Shown: positions 10,936-24,310, counted from the stretch's first letter. The stretch: 64,000 nucleotides of DNA from Megaleporinus macrocephalus (GCA_021613375.1 CM038714.1:43473123-43537122), one strand, 5' to 3'. Program-made: numbers and translations. Notes: a model not told the origin generated them from the letters alone.

Positions 10936-13900
10936 AGGCTGCTACAGTCAGGGGGTCTAGCTTGTTAGTTTTGGAAAAACATGTGTGCGCTTTGGGCTTT
11001 CCCAAAATTAAACAATGCAACTGACTGTTACATATTCAGAGTTTTCTGTCCCAAACACCTAGTATAGCATGACGACCCCAATGACCCTGATGATTGTAGT
11101 ATACTCATTCAATAATTTATATTTATTTGATCATTTATGAGATGCTTCTAAAATAAGAACACCATTTAAAACTGTGCTGTGTATAAAGAACTCTCTTTAA
11201 AAGTCATAAATACGGGCACCATTATAAAAAGAAGAAATTGGCTCTGAGCAAATGATGACCATTCAGTTTTATTAGCATCAGAAAATCAAAAAAAAGTGTG
11301 TGCTCCTTTTAAACAGGACCCCTCAGCAGGATTAGTTCATTAGCAGACCACTGCAATGGCTGTAATCTTCCGGAGAATCCGCTTTAGGTACACGGGCGAT
11401 CAAAATGAATACAGATCAGTCGAATGCATTGTGGCGAAGATTTCATGAGGCAAAGCATGTTCTATGCCAACTGATAATCTCTCTAATGTCATTTCCTCTG
11501 GCATTTCAAGCAATGGGAACTAATTAGCGTCTTAATTTTCCTGCAAGGAGCAAATAGGACCCATGTGGTAAAACACAACAAACACCACAAGCGCTCTGCT
11601 CATTATTGCCTGAGCATCTCTGAGAAAAGCTGCCTTTTCAAATACATATGCATCTACAGCCACCATGTTTATGGACTTATGTTTTATTGACTTACTTACT
11701 TATTCGCTTATGCAGTCTCACAGTCCCTGTTGGCATACATTAGAAGATATTGTACGTTTGCCTGTTTCATGCTCCGTCCACAAATACGTTTATTCATAGC
11801 TCCTCCTGTGAGGCTGAATAACAACAAAAAAATCTAATTCAACCTCAGTCGAAACTCTAGCCCACAAATACATAAATGTTCCTACATAATATTGAGTTTC
11901 CAGTGTAATGGGGAACTCTAGCCAACGTTTAAAATATAAACATAATGTAATCTGTGGTAAACTTGCCTTCTTACATCCTACAACAGTGCCCTATAATCTC
12001 TAATTATATCTATTTTCTTATTTATATATTCTTTATTTATTTTCTTATTTTCTGAGTTTCAAGACAAGGACAACCACCATCTGATGATGTACTGGACATC
12101 AGTATTGCACCTTTTTCCAAATGTCATTTTCGTAACAGTAGTATAAGTTATGAAAGAAAGTGCCATGTTATATACAGGTGTACACTTTTCTATGGTTGCT
12201 GTTGGGGAGTCTAAGATAGATAATAAAAGTGGCAGGCTATACAGGAGATTGTATATGTGCCACATTGTACGAGATAGAAGATGTGAAGAGTTAAGTCTGT
12301 GCATACAGGTGTAGGTATGCTAGATTTGAAATTCCAGTGAAGTGCAGAGTGAGTGTGTATTGAGTTGTGGATGTGGTGTGAATTATTCATAGAGAATAAG
12401 GGCTCTGTGGAATTACTGACTTACCAATGATTATTTTCTTAAAATACTGACTATGTGTTAATACTGACTCGCTATGTGACAATTATGCCATATTTTCTGA
12501 TATATTATGTAAAAAAAAACAATTAAAAACTAAAAAAAAGTTATTTGCTTGAAATAATGATCACAAGGAAACATTGGTTTACTAGCATTTACTGAAAATG
12601 TTGGTTTACTATGGCGACAGTCAGTACGTCGCATGTCATTTTCTCAACATGTTGACTCACTAGGTAAAACAATGACATTATCTTAAAATACTGACTTACT
12701 ATATTAAAATAATTCCTTTTTTTATGATGTTTTCTTACTATTTTGTTTTCTTGTGTGATATAATTTAAACAGATTACAACCAATGTATTATTTAAAACTA
12801 ATGCTATCTATTTTATCTATTTTTATTAAGTTTTATTAATATATTTAGGAAACATTAATTATTTACAATACTATTTTTAAAAAAAGCCCTTTAAAGAGGC
12901 ATTCTGACCTAAAACACTTAACATTTAATGTGATATGTGTCATGTTTGGTGGTGTTCTACAGGGCAGCATCGCATCTGTCAAACCTCATGGATTTAACAA
13001 CATAACCACTAGCGTAGAAGTTAGGATTTAAAGACTAATAAATAAAGATGTGAAATTGGCTTTCTAGCTGTAGTGGTAGCTATCCTTCTGCATTAGCTAT
13101 TGGAAAACAACAGCCCGTCCTCAGGTATTCGATTCAAAGCCCTTGTTTTACTCTTGAAGTTCCTTATTTCAGCTCCCTTAATTAAATACTTGATTCAAAT
13201 TTTAATGTGTTTTCAGTCCCTTTAAGTTGTGAATGCCTGGTTGCATTGTAAATGATGGTTACTCTCAATGTATTACTGAGTGAAAATAAAGGTGGATTGA
13301 TTGATTGAAGTTCCTGCTACCTTTAGGATACAGTATTAATATGTATAGCATTTGTGTGTTCTATATATTGTATTTAAGTACTGCAAAGAACTACACAATC
13401 TAACAATAAATGTGATTAGATTTTTGTTGAAAGTACTAAATATCATTTTGATGCATTTTAGCTGTTAACCAACATATGGGACTGTCATTATTTCTTTTGT
13501 GCATAGTTTATGCTACAGTATTATGGCCTTCAACATTGAGTTAGCCTGGCTCATGTAATGCAGCAATATGGCAGTAACAATCTCTGTGTTTTCATGCTGT
13601 TAGCCAATAGGAGGTCACTTTATGGCTTTATTTCTATCCTCTTAGGCATGCAGGCAGAGCTGTAACTTACCATGAGCAAGGCTCTTCAGATTATCTGGAA
13701 CCCCACAGCACTTCAGAGTGTTAATGTATTGTGGAGCACTCCGCCTACTTGATGTATAAAACCTGTTCATTAAATGAACACTTCAGCCTTTTCCCTCCAG
13801 AGCTGCCATGCCGGCTGCATGCGTAATGCATAGTTAATTATTTACATTTTTCATGTATTTAGTAAAAGTAGTAAAAGACATGTTCACTTAAAACAGATTT

Positions 13901-13993
13901 TTAACCGAAGCTAAAGGGTCTTCGTTGTTACAATCTGTTAAAGATAATTTGGACTTTTCTTGAGTTAGCAGATTAGTAGGGTTTTAGTTGGCA

Positions 13994-13995
<2 letters not shown>
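10936..13995. other. Non-coding sequence with one conserved-looking block
   Basis: No coding region recognised. 11270-11660 is a single-copy block of higher complexity with TAATTAGCGTCTTAATTTTC-like homeodomain-type motifs and could be a conserved regulatory element. 12400-12740 contains loosely repeated ACTGACTTACTAT motifs. 13225-13312 resembles a retroposon 3' tail (AATAAAGGTGGATTGATTGA). The remainder is AT-rich without features I can name. Confidence 0.4.

Positions 13996-14080
<85 letters not shown>
13996..14080. repeat. (AT)n followed by (T)n
   Basis: About 25 AT dinucleotides continue directly into a run of about 35 T. A family A copy starts immediately after, so the T run may belong to its edge. 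Confidence 0.97.
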
Positions 14081-14084
<4 letters not shown>

Positions 14085-14240
14085 AAGTCAATGGAACCAG
14101 ATTTTTTTTCCAAGATATTTTGAAGCACTTTTATTGGTCCATTCATCATGAAATTGTTTTATACAATGTTAAGAGCAGCTGCTGCATTAAAATGATGTAG
14201 AAACATAAGAATGGACAAAACTGGAGATACATTTTTCCCT
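14081..14240 (+). mobile_element. Family A dispersed element, partial copy
   Basis: Shares GTCAATGGAACCAGA, TATTGGTCCATTCATCATGA and the AATGATGTAGAAAC stretch with copies at 32835, 36885, 46853, 52938 and 60495. No coding potential. The flanks suggest an internal fragment of a MITE-like element. Confidence 0.75.
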
Positions 14241-16115
14241 TTGGCCAACTAATATAAATTAAAAACAAAGTTATGTACTGATGCAGGTTACTTTGGTCAC
14301 AACATTGATTTTGGGGTCAGTTGGCCCAGGTTTAAGCTGCCAAAGTGTATGGCTATTGCCTCAAACACAACACACATACTAAATAGCATAAGCAAAACTA
14401 CAGTGCAGTATTTATGACATATTTTATATTAAAAATTGTATTATGCTTGCACATTGCAATGCTCAACTATAGTGTTTTTTGTTTCTTGCTTTCTGCTAGA
14501 TCTCCTGCAGTTTTTGTGATATCAGCTCCATTGCAACTCCAAATAGCCCAGTCTGATTTTGTATTTTGGGCTTGTATGCAGGTTTTGATGGGATGCACGG
14601 ATTCCGGAGAACTTCCAGAATTTTTTTCCATAGTGAATACATAGGATGGTAAAGTAAGTACCCATCTAAGGTGCTTCAGTTCGACCAACAGACACTGTTT
14701 CGCCAAACTGGCTGAACTTACAACTTGTGCACAACCACCCTGTGTTTCCTTCAGAACATGCACTTTTCTAGTTTTTCTTGTTAATGGTCTACAATAGAAA
14801 CCAATGATAAAGGGTAAATTGAGCATTGGTAACATTCAACTAAACCAAATGAGTAATATGGTTACCACTGAAGTTTTGTGTGTTGTGTTTTGGATATAAT
14901 TAACAGATTGGATTGTACTTTATTCTTTATAACTATTGCTGCTCCAACATGAATTTATTCATGAAGCATTAATTCAATGTGTTTTTAAGCTTTTTTTTAG
15001 TTGAACCTCAAGTATAATATGCTTGGGATATTCTGAAAGTGATCATTATATGCCTGTAAGCTATTAGTGCATATGCCTGAGGAATTATGATAAGTTAGGT
15101 TGCATTAATTCACATGATATTTAAAAGATACATGAAAAGTCAAATGATTCTGCCTATTAGCAGGCAAATGACCCTCATGAATTTTGCAATGCAATAACGC
15201 ATACTTTATTAGCTGTAAGCTACGGAACATAGAAATTAAAGCCAGAAACAGACATGGATATTGTATTAACCATATTGAACATTGAACAAGTGGCAATGGC
15301 ATATACAGAAATAAGTAACAATAAACAAGTAAGCCCAAACTGCTGTATCCAATCCAATCCTATCATTTGAATGACCAATACGGCGACTACGTCTTGTATT
15401 ATGGGACTATATATGCCTCCCAACTCCATTTTCAAAGCAAATCATGAATCCTTTGGCACCACTAAATGAAATGAAACATCTTTCAGTAGCTCATTGTCAG
15501 TATTTAAATGTATGAGCCTTGTCCCTTGGATAATTCATGAAGCAGCAAAACATCTTAATAAACAGATTCACTACAGGCTGGCAAATGTCAGTGAACAAAG
15601 CATGTGTGAATGTAGCCACTGGAACCAGCCATTTGTCAAATTGTGTGTGCTCAAATTGTTACGTCTCAATTCAAGGACAGCGGCACAGAACGGCCACTCA
15701 AGTCATCTGGAATTGTTATCTACAGAGCCGTCCAGCCATTAAACGTGGATGTTCTTTGATGAGTCACCCAAACATACCTGTTATTCTTGTTCCCAAGGAC
15801 AGTTTCAGTGAATACGCAAAAGAGTATCCAGATCAGACCGAACAAGCAGGTCATATCCGAACAGCGCAACCTGAGGGACGGGCATGTGTCCGTGATTCAT
15901 GCCGCCTCTCGTGAGAGAAGCTCCATCAGGTGTGGGCTGACACGAAAGCAGATGTATGCCATTTGTTTTGCGGGATGTGTCTGCAGCAGAAGGTCGCCGA
16001 GGTGAAGGAACCCATCCTGCTGAAAGCCATTGCACCCCATTACATTCTGTTGGTGGGAGACTAATCACTGTCTCTGATTGGCCCTCGCCATATTAACAGC
16101 TTTCACGGACACTGA
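14241..16115. other. Non-coding sequence
   Basis: No gene recognised. The minus-strand frame 14467-14835 and plus-strand frame 15537-15914 have no known similarity. 15660-16110 is less AT-rich and single-copy in this window; its nature is unknown. A retroposon or transposon relic in 14470-14780 is possible but not supported. Confidence 0.4.
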
Positions 16116-16400
16116 GCTGCCAGTTTATTAGGCCCATCTACCTACGCTCATTGGCCGTTTTATCAGAACCCTCTACCGAAGAGGTTCGCATTGTAGGTAC
16201 ACAATCACTGCCTGTAGCCCATCTGTTGCTGTACAATTTGTCAGCCCCCCCCTCATGTGTGAGTGGTGGATCATTCTCAGTGCAGCAAAATGGTAGTGGG
16301 AGTGGTGCTGATATGGGTGTATCAAGTACAGTCCTGTTAGCCACTTTGTTGGAAACCCCTCCCTTGTAGTTGCACTTGCTGGTGTACAGTCTGAGACTGT
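16116..16400. mobile_element. Palindromic MITE, same superfamily as 26668-30410
   Basis: Contains GTTTATTAGG near the left end, a GTGGTGGATCATTCTCAG core and GGTAGTGGGAGTGGTGCTGA. These are hallmarks of a palindromic non-autonomous element widespread in fish whose two halves are near reverse complements. It is decayed and no exact ends could be fixed. Confidence 0.7.
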
Positions 16401-16615
16401 AGCCCAATTGATGACGCACAGTTAATGTATATATGTACAAACACAATGCCTTTTCACAGACCCATCGAACCATTCAAAGTTCCAGCCTGAAGCTCAGATA
16501 CATGTATGCGTTAGCTATGACTCCATCATTGTGTAGCCCATTTGTTCCAATATATCTTTTAAATGACATACTATGATGCCTATTTAAAAAATGATAATAA
16601 TACTAATAATAAATG
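16401..16615. other. Non-coding spacer
   Basis: Sequence between the MITE and the 30-bp minisatellite. Nothing recognised. Confidence 0.4.
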
Positions 16616-17060
16616 TAGTCCATTGTCCCACTGGATGTGGGTGATGGTCCATTGTTCTCACTGGAAGTGGGTGATGGTCCATTGCCCTCACTAGATGTAG
16701 GTGATGGTTCATTGTTCTCACTGGAAGTGGGTGATGGTTCATTGTCCTCACTGAATGTGGGTGATGGTTCATTGTCCTCACTGCAAGTGGGTGATGGTCC
16801 ATTGCCCTCACTGGATGTAGGTGATGGTTCATTGTTCTCACTGGAAGTGGGTGATGGTTCATTGTCTTCACTGAATGATGGTTCATTGTTCTCACTGGAT
16901 GTGGGTGATGGTTCATTGTCCTCACTGGAAGTGGGTGAGGGTCCATTGCCCTCACTAGATGTAGGTGATGGTTCATTGTTCTCACTGGATGTCGGTGATG
17001 GTTTATTGTTCTCACTGGAAGTGGGTGATGGTCCATTGTCCTCACTGGATGTGGGTGATG
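16616..17060. repeat. 30-bp minisatellite, about 15 units
   Basis: Tandem 30-bp units carry GGGTGATGGT and CATTGT[TC]CTCACTGG. One unit near 16868-16884 is shortened. ORFs on both strands encode 10-residue repeats (for example DGSLFSLEVG) only because the unit length is a multiple of three. Confidence 0.97.
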
Positions 17061-17570
17061 AAACTGTATTACTCTTATTTTTTACCTTACTTAGCAAAAC
17101 CAAATTAACCGTGTTTCACTTTATTAAATCTCTTCACCACTAATGCTAACAAAAAACCTGCTGTAGTGTCAGTGTGGACTCCAGTCACCAGGTCCGAAGC
17201 TTCAGGCTATTTTTTGTTGCAAGCAACTATATATGCAACTAGAAGCTTGTTCAAAATATTACCAGAAGATGTTCCGCTTTGCTGCTGTGTCATGCCAATT
17301 CTGTGATAAAACAAGCTTACTTTCGTTTAATTAATCAGTGGTGGTCAGAGTTCATTCTGCCTCCAATTTCTCTTTTAACATAAGTAAAGCTTGATTAAAT
17401 GGTAGCACTATTCTGAGTATTAAACTCCTAACAGAGTATCAGTCACACATCAACAACACATCAGTGGAGTAGCAGGAGTGAAGCACCTAAATATATTGAA
17501 GTAAAGATCTGAAGAAGATGTACTGTTGACACATTACTTACAATAAAAAATAATATTGTTAATATGATAC
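17061..17570. other. Non-coding spacer
   Basis: Single-copy sequence between two tandem arrays. Nothing recognised. Confidence 0.4.
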
Positions 17571-18540
17571 ATGAGTAGACTTAATGTGCTACTGCCTTTA
17601 AAATCTAACCTCAACACAAAACCTAATCCTATCGTTCATCCAGACCCTAATCCTGACTCTAACCTTAACCTAAAGCCTGATCCTAACCCTGGGCCTAACC
17701 CTACCTCAACCCAAAACCTAACCCTAATCATAGGCCTAAATCCAACCTCAACACAAAACCTAATCCTATCATTCATCCTGACCCTTATCCTGACTCTAAC
17801 CTAACATAAAACCTGATCCTAACACTGGGCCTACACCTAACTTCAACCCAAAACCTAACCCTAATCATAGGCCTAAATCTAACCTCAACACAAAACCTAA
17901 TCCTATCCTTCATCCTGAGCCCTACCCTGACTCTAACCTTAAACTAAAACCTGATCCTAACCCTGGGCCTAACCCTAACTTCAACCCTAACCCTAATCAT
18001 AGGCCTAAATCTAACCTCAACACAAAACCTAATCCTATCCTTCATCCTGACCCCTATCCTGACTCTGACCTTAAACTAAAACCTGATCCTAACCCTCAGC
18101 CTGGCCCTAATCCTAACCCTACCCTAACCTCAACCAAAAACCTGATCCTAACCCTCAGCCTGGCCCTAATCCCAACCCTAACCCTGACATTAAACTAAAA
18201 CCTAATCCTTACCCTATCCCTGACCTCAACTCAAAACCTAACCCCAATCATAGGCCTAAATCTAACTTCAACCCAAAACTTAATCCTATCTTTCATCCTG
18301 GCCCTAATCTTGACCCTAACCATAACCTAAACCCTAATCCTAACCCTCAGCCTGGCCCTAATCCTAACCTCAAGTCAAAACCAAATCCTACCCTTCATCT
18401 TGGCCTTAATCCTGATCCTAATCTTAACCTAAAAGCATATCCTAACCCTCAGTCTGGCCCAAACTCTAACTCCAACCTCCAAATCTAATTCTAAATCAAA
18501 ACATAATCCTGACAATAACCTTAACCAAAACCTGATCCAG
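17571..18540. repeat. Telomere-like CCTAAC satellite with ~135-bp higher-order period
   Basis: About 970 bp dominated by degenerate CCTAACCCTAA-like hexamers mixed with CCTCAACC, CCTGATCC and CATCCTGA blocks. The landmark ACCTAATCCT recurs at 17621, 17758, 17895 and 18027, giving periods of 137, 137 and 132 bp; the order then degrades. Plus-strand frames are repeat by-products. It may derive from interstitial telomeric repeats or be an unrelated C-rich satellite. Confidence 0.9.
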
Positions 18541-19670
18541 TTATACTCCAGGTGTCAACAGCATGGCTACCACTTTTTGTTAACATTTATAGATTTGAAC
18601 TTAGACTCTCACAATACAGTGAAAAACAACTGAATTCAGGAGGTTATTAACAAATCCTACGAACACAGTTAATTACAAGTCTCTTGAGGATCTACTGAAG
18701 GTACTCAGAGGCTTCATTGTTGCCATCATTGATTTCTTGTTATTATGTTACTGAGAGGCTGTTGAGCATCTAAACAGGATCACTTCAAATAAAATGTCAA
18801 CAAATGAACAAGAGAGAATGCAGATTAGATTTGTACCACTTAGTGGTAGTGATTCTTGCATTTACTGTAAAAACCCATGTCACATTCTTTACTTTTAATG
18901 TTAGTTAAAGAGATTTTATTTTAGGCAGTGTTGGAGTATTTTAGCTGTTTTTCTCAAATGATGAATGAAATACAACAGCAACAATGTGTTTTTTTTCTTT
19001 TCCTCCATGCAGATGAAAGAAAGACAATAAAAACTATGTTTTCTGCAGTGTTCATGCGCGGCTGTTGATATAGCAGTCAGCAGCTACGATTGCTTTTTTG
19101 TTTTCAGGCCTGGAAACTCTAAAACATTGCAAAATAGGAATTACAACATTGTGGTGGCTTTCGTGTACACATCTCATAAATATGTTTTTCCTGACCTGAC
19201 ATGAAGGCAACCTCTAACAACTAAGTTTTAACTAAATTTATTCATATTTTTAAACTAAAAAGCTGTTTGGAATCCATCTGAAAGTAGAACAAATACATTT
19301 AGCCATTGTTTCATTATTTGTCCATGAGTTATCTGCTTTCTTTTTTACTACTACTTTCTGTTAGCCTATATCTTGGACCATGGCAAGCTGATAAAGAGCA
19401 ACCCCAACTCAGTTCCATTCGTTCTGTTTCAGGATACATCCTGCCAAATTTGAATGCCTCTGTGACTATTCCTGTCCATGTAGTGCCTCGATATTTGAAT
19501 TTACATAATGTTTCCAGAAATATGTCCCAAAAAGGGGCTTTCAAGCCCCCCAGAGGAAAACAGCCCAGAGCTGGAGTTGCTTATTTGCAATTTGTGATGG
19601 GTCAAGATATAGGCTAACAGGAAATAACAGTGGAAAAAAGCGGTAGCAGGAAGCCTCCTGAGTGCTGGAA
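18541..19670. other. Non-coding sequence
   Basis: No known gene. The frame 19306-19617 (103 codons, ATG start) begins with a hydrophobic run that would look like a signal peptide, but the rest matches nothing I know and there are no gene signals, so it is more likely chance. Confidence 0.4.
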
Positions 19671-19870
19671 CTGGCCTATTAAATACTTACAGTTACTGTG
19701 TAACATTGACAACTATTTATTCAAACTCTTATAACCACATCTATTATGTTTAAAAGTATGTATTTATTTATTTGTTTTATTTCATTATGACTGCTTGTAA
19801 AAGGTGCTGACAACTTAACTTTTAATATATCAGTGATCCTAAATATATTAGCATGGCCCAAAGATAAATA

Positions 19871-19953
<83 letters not shown>

Positions 19954-20985
19954 TAATGAATTTACCAAAACAAATACTTCAATATACTTCATGTTTTCAT
20001 TAATTTACAATATAAACTAGAAAGATTTTGAACTTATCTTGTAAAGTTTTTTGGATGTTGCTATGTGACTAAAGGTCATTAACTTACATTAAATCTAAAC
20101 TAAAAGCCATCAAATGTTTGTTTTTTTTAAATATATGTGTCCTGCTTTCTCTCTTTTTAAGCTTTTATTTTCTGGCAGAGTTTGGAGCCTAAATCAATGC
20201 AAGATATTGAAGAGTGGGGATAATTTGTTTAGCTGGATTTTACTACCGTAACTGTGACGAAGCCGAGGTTAGCTCCCAGTTTTTTGGTTCAGATTTTCAT
20301 TCCACCTTAATCAGTACTTCAGTTACATTCTGTACTGGCCTATTAAGTACTTACAGTTACTGTGTAACATTGACAACTATTTATTCAATCAATTCTAAAC
20401 ACATGTATAATGTTTAAAATATGTATGTATTAATTTGTTTTATTTCATTATGACAGCTTGTAAAAGGTGCTGACAATTTGACTTTTAATATATTAGTGAT
20501 CCTAAATATATTGTCACGACCCAAAGATAAATATGCATTTAATATGAACATGTCAGCTGTTCTTTACATTAAGTTGAAATGATTATGTTTTATCATGAAT
20601 GGACCAAAACAAATACTTCAAAATATTTCATATTTACATTAATTTACATTAAAAACATTTTAAACTTCTTGTAAAGTTTTTTGGACAGCAGTGCTAATGT
20701 GACTTGATGGTCATTAACTTACATTAAATCTGAACTAAAAGCCATCAAATGTGTGTTTTTTTAAAATATATGTGTCCTGCTTTCTCTCTTTTTAAGCTTT
20801 TATTTTCTGGCAGGGTTTAAAGCCTAAATCAATGTAAGATATTGAAGAGTGGGGATAATTTGTTCAACTTGATTTTACTACAGTCACTGTGACGAAGCCG
20901 AGGTTAGCTCCTTCTTTGCCAGTTTTTTGGTTCAGATTTAAAGTCATCATTTCATTCCACCTTAAACAGTACTTCAGTTACATTA
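19671..20985. repeat. ~664-bp tandem duplication (two copies)
   Basis: Copy 1 spans 19671-20334 and copy 2 spans 20335-20985. CTGGCCTATTAA opens both, and shared blocks include TACTTACAGTTACTGTGTAA, CTGCTTTCTCTCTTTTTAAG and GTGACGAAGCCGAGGTTAGC. In copy 1 part of the unit is replaced by a (TA)n tract at 19873-19951, where copy 2 has ordinary sequence. Parts resemble family A on the minus strand (ATCATGAATGGACCAAAACA). Confidence 0.95.
19873..19951. repeat. (TA)n microsatellite
   Basis: About 39 TA dinucleotides inside copy 1 of the tandem duplication, absent from copy 2. Confidence 0.98.
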
Positions 20986-21429
20986 TACAGGGCAGAGAAT
21001 CAGTGGCACTGTGCAACCAGGCTGGTATTTCAAAGCCCTTTTATAAAATATGGATGAAGCCAAGGTTTTGTGCAGCAGCATATAAAGCATTTAGAGCTCA
21101 TTAAAAATGAAACAATTAACAGTGCAATGGAATAAATAAAGGTAGCTCACCATCCTCTCATTCCTCTCTTATTCCTGGCTGAAATGCTTTTACAATAGTG
21201 TTCTTATGAAGTTCCGTTTCTTAAAATGTCATTATCCCTCCACCTTATAGGACAGTAGTGGCTATGAGCAAGGAAACTCTTTCATCGAGCTCTGCTCTTA
21301 TAATTTACTTCTTTTTCTATTTGGAGAGTTTTTAGTTTTGAGCTCTGCTGGTCTCTAAATACCAGGCCTTGACTTTCAAGACGAAAGCATCTGGTGCAGC
21401 CACCAATCAGCAACAGAGCTTTTTACATC
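20986..21429. other. Non-coding sequence
   Basis: Nothing recognised between the duplication and the Tc1 relic. Confidence 0.4.
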
Positions 21430-21990
21430 CAAAAATGTGGGACTTCTGACCATCACACTGATATAAACGTATAGGTCATCCCAGACTCACTGCCATAGAG
21501 TGGAGCACAGTTCATCACTCCACAGAACATGTTTCCACTGCTCCAACTTGCCAGTCGACACTTGGCATTGTGCAGAGTGTTCTCAGGCTTGTATGCAGCT
21601 GCTTGGCCACAGAAACTTGTTTCATGAAGCTCCTGGCGCACAGCTCTTGTTGTACTGATGATGCTTCCAGAGGCCTATGTATTGAGTGATGCAACAGATG
21701 CTTGCCATTTTCAAGCACTTCAGGAAAGTGTACCACTTTGTGGCTGAGCTATTGCACTTACAGTTGACCAAGACTAAGACCTAGCAGGGTAGACGTTTTA
21801 TGAACTGACTGTCAAAGGTGGTGTCCTTTGACAGAACTACATTTGAAGATGCTGAGCTCATCAGTGCGAGCCATTCTACTGCCAGTTGCTAGCCAAATGG
21901 AAATTGCATGGCTATGTGATGGCTTGATTTTATACACGTTAGCAATGGGTGTGGCTGGAACTTAACAATTAGGAGGGTTGTTTACATACT
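21430..21990 (-). mobile_element. Tc1-like transposon fragment
   Basis: The minus-strand frame 21453-21641 reads RELHETSFCGQAAAYKP and later NMFCGVMNCAPLYGSESGM, matching the segment leading up to the first catalytic aspartate of a fish Tc1-like transposase. The aspartate position has changed to G in this copy. Upstream coding continues, broken, to about 21990. The downstream two thirds of the transposase are missing. Confidence 0.8.
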
Positions 21991-22294
21991 TGTGGCTATG
22001 CCATTGAGTGAAGTTACTATGTAACTTAGTTTTGGAAGCCAGACCCCAGTTACCTCTACCGACTATATATATTCTCACTCAATTCCCATGTCAAACAACA
22101 TCACACCCAGCACCTCGCCATCTCCCCACCCAGTATTTCAATCTTATCCCAAAGATTGGGGGTGGGGCACGGTTCATGGACAGGCACCAAAGCCACCCAG
22201 AACTCCAAGCTTTATGAGTTCGCCCCCCACTTGGCTCATTTCTGAGCGTGGCCCATGCTAGCAAAAATAAGGTTTCTTTAAATATAACACCTTT
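21991..22294. other. Non-coding spacer
   Basis: Nothing recognised apart from a slightly C-rich part near 22060-22230. Confidence 0.4.
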
Positions 22295-22450
22295 TTCAAC
22301 ATGTTGATGTTGTTACATAGCAGCTTTACAGAAACCCCAGTGAGCAAGCCAGAGACAACAGTGGCAAGAGGAAGAACCTCGAGAGGAATCAGACTCAAAA
22401 AAGGGAACCCTTCTTCCTCTGGTTGACATCAGATAGCAAAGCAAGTACAA
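22295..22450 (-). mobile_element. Retroposon tail, family B (minus)
   Basis: The reverse complement contains TTGCCACTGTTGTCTCTGGC, TTGCTCACTGGGG and TAAAGCTGCTATGTAACAAC, the same arrangement as 48160-48350 on the plus strand. This is a 3' region shared by many fish LINE/SINE copies. No coding sequence. Confidence 0.7.
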
Positions 22451-23591
22451 ATACAATAAGAATGAGAATGGCTACTTTGTGCAGAAATGAATATAGAGAC
22501 AGAAAGGAGGAGAAGAATGGACTGATAAGTGAGGAAGCGTAAAACATCTTTGATTAAGGATTAAGTAAGCAGGAAAAATGTTTAAAGCTACCAGTGGTAT
22601 GCAGGAGGGTTTTCCACAAGATTCATTGATGAATTTATTTTAAAAAAAAGAAATAATACAATAAACAAATAAAAAATGGCCTGAATTGCTCACCTGCTCT
22701 TGTCTTTCCTGGACTCTGGCTGTTTCTTTCTTCTCTCATGTTACTACCATGTGCCTTTATGTTTCCCTGCCATGAACTTCCATTTGTTTTGTTTTGTGTC
22801 TCCTCCCCACCCTGCCTCCTTGCCACCTGATGGTGTTTTGTCTTGTTGAGAGCCTGGGTGTGTCAAACATCCCATACTAAGTCAGTAGGTACTATATTGG
22901 AGACAGTCTGTACTGCTTGAGCGATAGACTAATAGGCAGTTTCAGTATGCAAGTGTTTAGTATCCACGTAATCTCCATCTTACCATCCATCTAAACCATC
23001 TTACCAACGTTCTGACCACCACTGTCAACATCCCACTATTTATTTAAAAAGTCCCATTTACTGACGTGATTTTAGATATTTTTGTGACACTGACCTGCGT
23101 TTTTGTCTGAATCTGTACTCAGACAGTGTTGAGTTGTAGCTCGGAGAAGACAAATCAGGAGGAACTTAGTCATTTATTGCTTCAGCAGAAGAAATGTAAG
23201 TAGTTCTGACTTCTGTAGTGGCAGTTCCTTAGCGGTAGCTACACACACAGCCAGTGTATCCCTTTACACTGTTTTTTTTTTCTCTTTTTTTTTAATTCAT
23301 CCGCAGCTCCAGTTGAATTATGGGATAGTACAATGAGTCAGTAGATCATCGGGGTAACATTCTACTCAATGACTATTGTGAACTCAGACATACTAGCCTT
23401 GCTCGCCTACTGTGTTGCCTACTGTTTATTTGCTCCTGTGTGTTTCATGTCTAGTAATCATTGTTTTCTTTGGGGTTTTTTTTGTATTTATTTCCATTGT
23501 GAGCAGTAATTATTTAGTTTTCGATAAATGCACGTGGTCCTTCGGTGGTCCCTTTCTTATGAATAAGATTAGTGGACCTAATAAAGGAGCA

Positions 23592-23594
<3 letters not shown>
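22451..23594. other. Non-coding sequence
   Basis: No gene or named repeat. T-rich tracts at 23271-23292. Short ORFs are unsupported. Confidence 0.4.

Positions 23595-23678
<84 letters not shown>
23595..23678. repeat. (TA)n microsatellite
   Basis: About 42 TA dinucleotides. Confidence 0.98.
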
Positions 23679-23679
<1 letters not shown>

Positions 23680-24310
23680 CACGGCAGTTGTGACAGTGCA
23701 AAAGCCTGACTTCATCCCTACTTGGGACTTTAATGAGTTTCTCCAGTACCCCCAAAGGGAAAGGCAGGCTTATCAACAAGGTCTTAATGAATGTTTTAAT
23801 TGAGGAAGTCTTGTACAGGAGACTAATGAGATGCTGAAGAAGGTGTTATTGTGTCTGACTAGTGTGTTGATGCTAACATCACAAGGGCATGGAGTGTGTG
23901 AGTATGATAACTAGCATAATAAGCCTTACCTGCTCGTGCTGAGCTGCTATGGAAACCGAAAGGTTCGACTGTGATCCACTGTTATGGCTTACCGATTCGT
24001 CTTTGGCTGTCAAACGATATGCTGCTGAGAGGAGAGGAATAATGACACATGAAAATCACTGCTCCTAATTTAAGCTCTCACCATGTAACATTTATGGGAA
24101 AGTTTTAAATGAAAGTTCCGGACTAAATTACCAGAGAACTGTACTCGTCCACTGTGTCCAATTATAGCCACTTTCACAACTTAGATATAAGTGAGACTAA
24201 TGTTTGTTTTGCTTATACTATAAAATCCTCTTCATGTCACACTTTTTAGTGCATTTTTCTCTTTTATGTATTACACACTTCTTTTGACTTACAAATTAGC
24301 CAATTAGTGC
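23679..24310. other. Non-coding sequence
   Basis: No recognised feature. Confidence 0.4.

Noticed and set aside
16603..17143. Overlapping ORFs of 150-168 codons on both strands
   Set aside because: They are translations of the 30-bp minisatellite, whose length is a multiple of three.
17571..18540. Chromosome end
   Set aside because: Hexamers are degenerate, have a ~135-bp order and are followed by ordinary sequence on both sides.
19306..19617. 103-codon ORF with a signal-peptide-like start
   Set aside because: The hydrophobic start is the only protein-like trait; no homologue recognised and no gene signals.
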